Assembly (NCBI RefSeq): GCF_001953355.1
Contig: NZ_MPIY01000017.1
Span: forward strand, 1-64,000
Reading direction: 5' to 3'
Origin: Polynucleobacter sphagniphilus
Lineage (GTDB): Bacteria > Pseudomonadota > Gammaproteobacteria > Burkholderiales > Burkholderiaceae
Length of the DNA: 64,000 bases
In this document: positions 63,897 through 64,000 of the stretch, in pieces
Layout of the letters: every line of letters begins with the position of its first letter
How positions within the stretch are numbered: position 1 is the stretch's first letter
Made by a program: the position numbers and the translations under genes
The notes under the pieces: model-generated
Databases searched by the model: none
What the model was told of the DNA's origin: nothing
Seen by the model: the letters and a program-made list of their open reading frames with translations, nothing else

Positions 63897-64000
63897 GTGC
63901 GTAAATTTCTTCTTCTAACAACACTCAATGCGATTGCAGCGCTTCCTTTGGCATTAGTACAGCTGATTGGGTCCTTTTTAGGACTATTAGCTTTTTTGGG
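63897..64000 (+). CDS. Probable lipid A biosynthesis (LpxL/HtrB-type) acyltransferase, N-terminal fragment
   Basis: The frame from the GTG at 63897, directly after an in-frame TAA, stays open to the window end. The visible residues (MRKFLLLTTLNAIAALPLAL then VQLIGSFLGLLAF) form one hydrophobic segment, as at the start of lauroyl/myristoyl acyltransferases. In Burkholderiales such genes commonly lie divergent to metK, which supports the call. No good ribosome binding site was seen, and catalytic motifs are outside the window. Confidence 0.5.
   Translation, partial: MRKFLLLTTLNAIAALPLALVQLIGSFLGLLAFL

Overview
The window reads as chromosome from a betaproteobacterium of the Burkholderiales, most likely a small-genome freshwater Burkholderiaceae such as Polynucleobacter. 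This is inferred from the iron-oxidiser-type GshA next to GshB, the split MetH, a PhaM-type granule protein, an SAH riboswitch very close to the Ralstonia type, and dense, mostly overlapping operons at moderate GC. No rRNA, tRNA, CRISPR array, insertion sequence or prophage was seen. The left edge cuts gshB and the right edge cuts a probable lipid A acyltransferase.

Layout. 1-4.5 kb: glutathione synthesis (gshA-gshB), the nitrogen module glnK-amtB, and ubiK. 4.5-20.2 kb: an accessory envelope region with two paralogous BBP2-type porins, a secreted pentapeptide-repeat protein with a coupled lipoprotein, a secreted EF-hand protein, a tautomerase-like protein lacking Pro-1, a five-gene heavy-metal-type RND efflux operon with two unrecognised small or membrane proteins, and a divergent pair of OmpR-type regulators, one with a degenerate receiver. 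20.2-26.4 kb: lipA-lipB-ybeD, a hydrolase, a ferredoxin-like protein, a VanZ protein, birA-coaX and rfaE2. 26.5-31.3 kb: a tightly overlapping operon of glutathione peroxidase, FAD oxidoreductase, DUF1365, cyclopropane-fatty-acid-synthase-like methyltransferase and SDR, probably for membrane-lipid modification. 31.3-42.6 kb: dsbA, a SPOR protein, argS, split metH, phaM, an MBL hydrolase, AcuI-like reductase, flavin reductase and GST. 42.6-48.4 kb: a second RND operon (HAE-1 type). 48.6-54 kb: glmS-glmU-ttcA and folB with a pteridine-reductase-like SDR. 54-60 kb: midA, cca, an NDUFA9-like protein, slt and the ygfA-type cyclo-ligase. 60-63.7 kb: metF-ahcY-metK, the activated methyl cycle.

The most interesting signals are regulatory RNA. 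The ahcY leader carries an SAH aptamer followed by three hairpins that are mutually exclusive in sequence and would relay SAH binding to release of the ribosome binding site. The adjacent metK leader carries a SAM-II-type aptamer followed by a second stem-loop resembling SAM/SAH riboswitches, whose loop can pair with the metK ribosome binding site. A recurrent TGCAC-N7-GTGCA (NtrC-like) motif appears before glnK, before the first porin (two sites 32 bp apart) and before the heavy-metal-type RND operon, which suggests that the envelope region may answer to nitrogen status.
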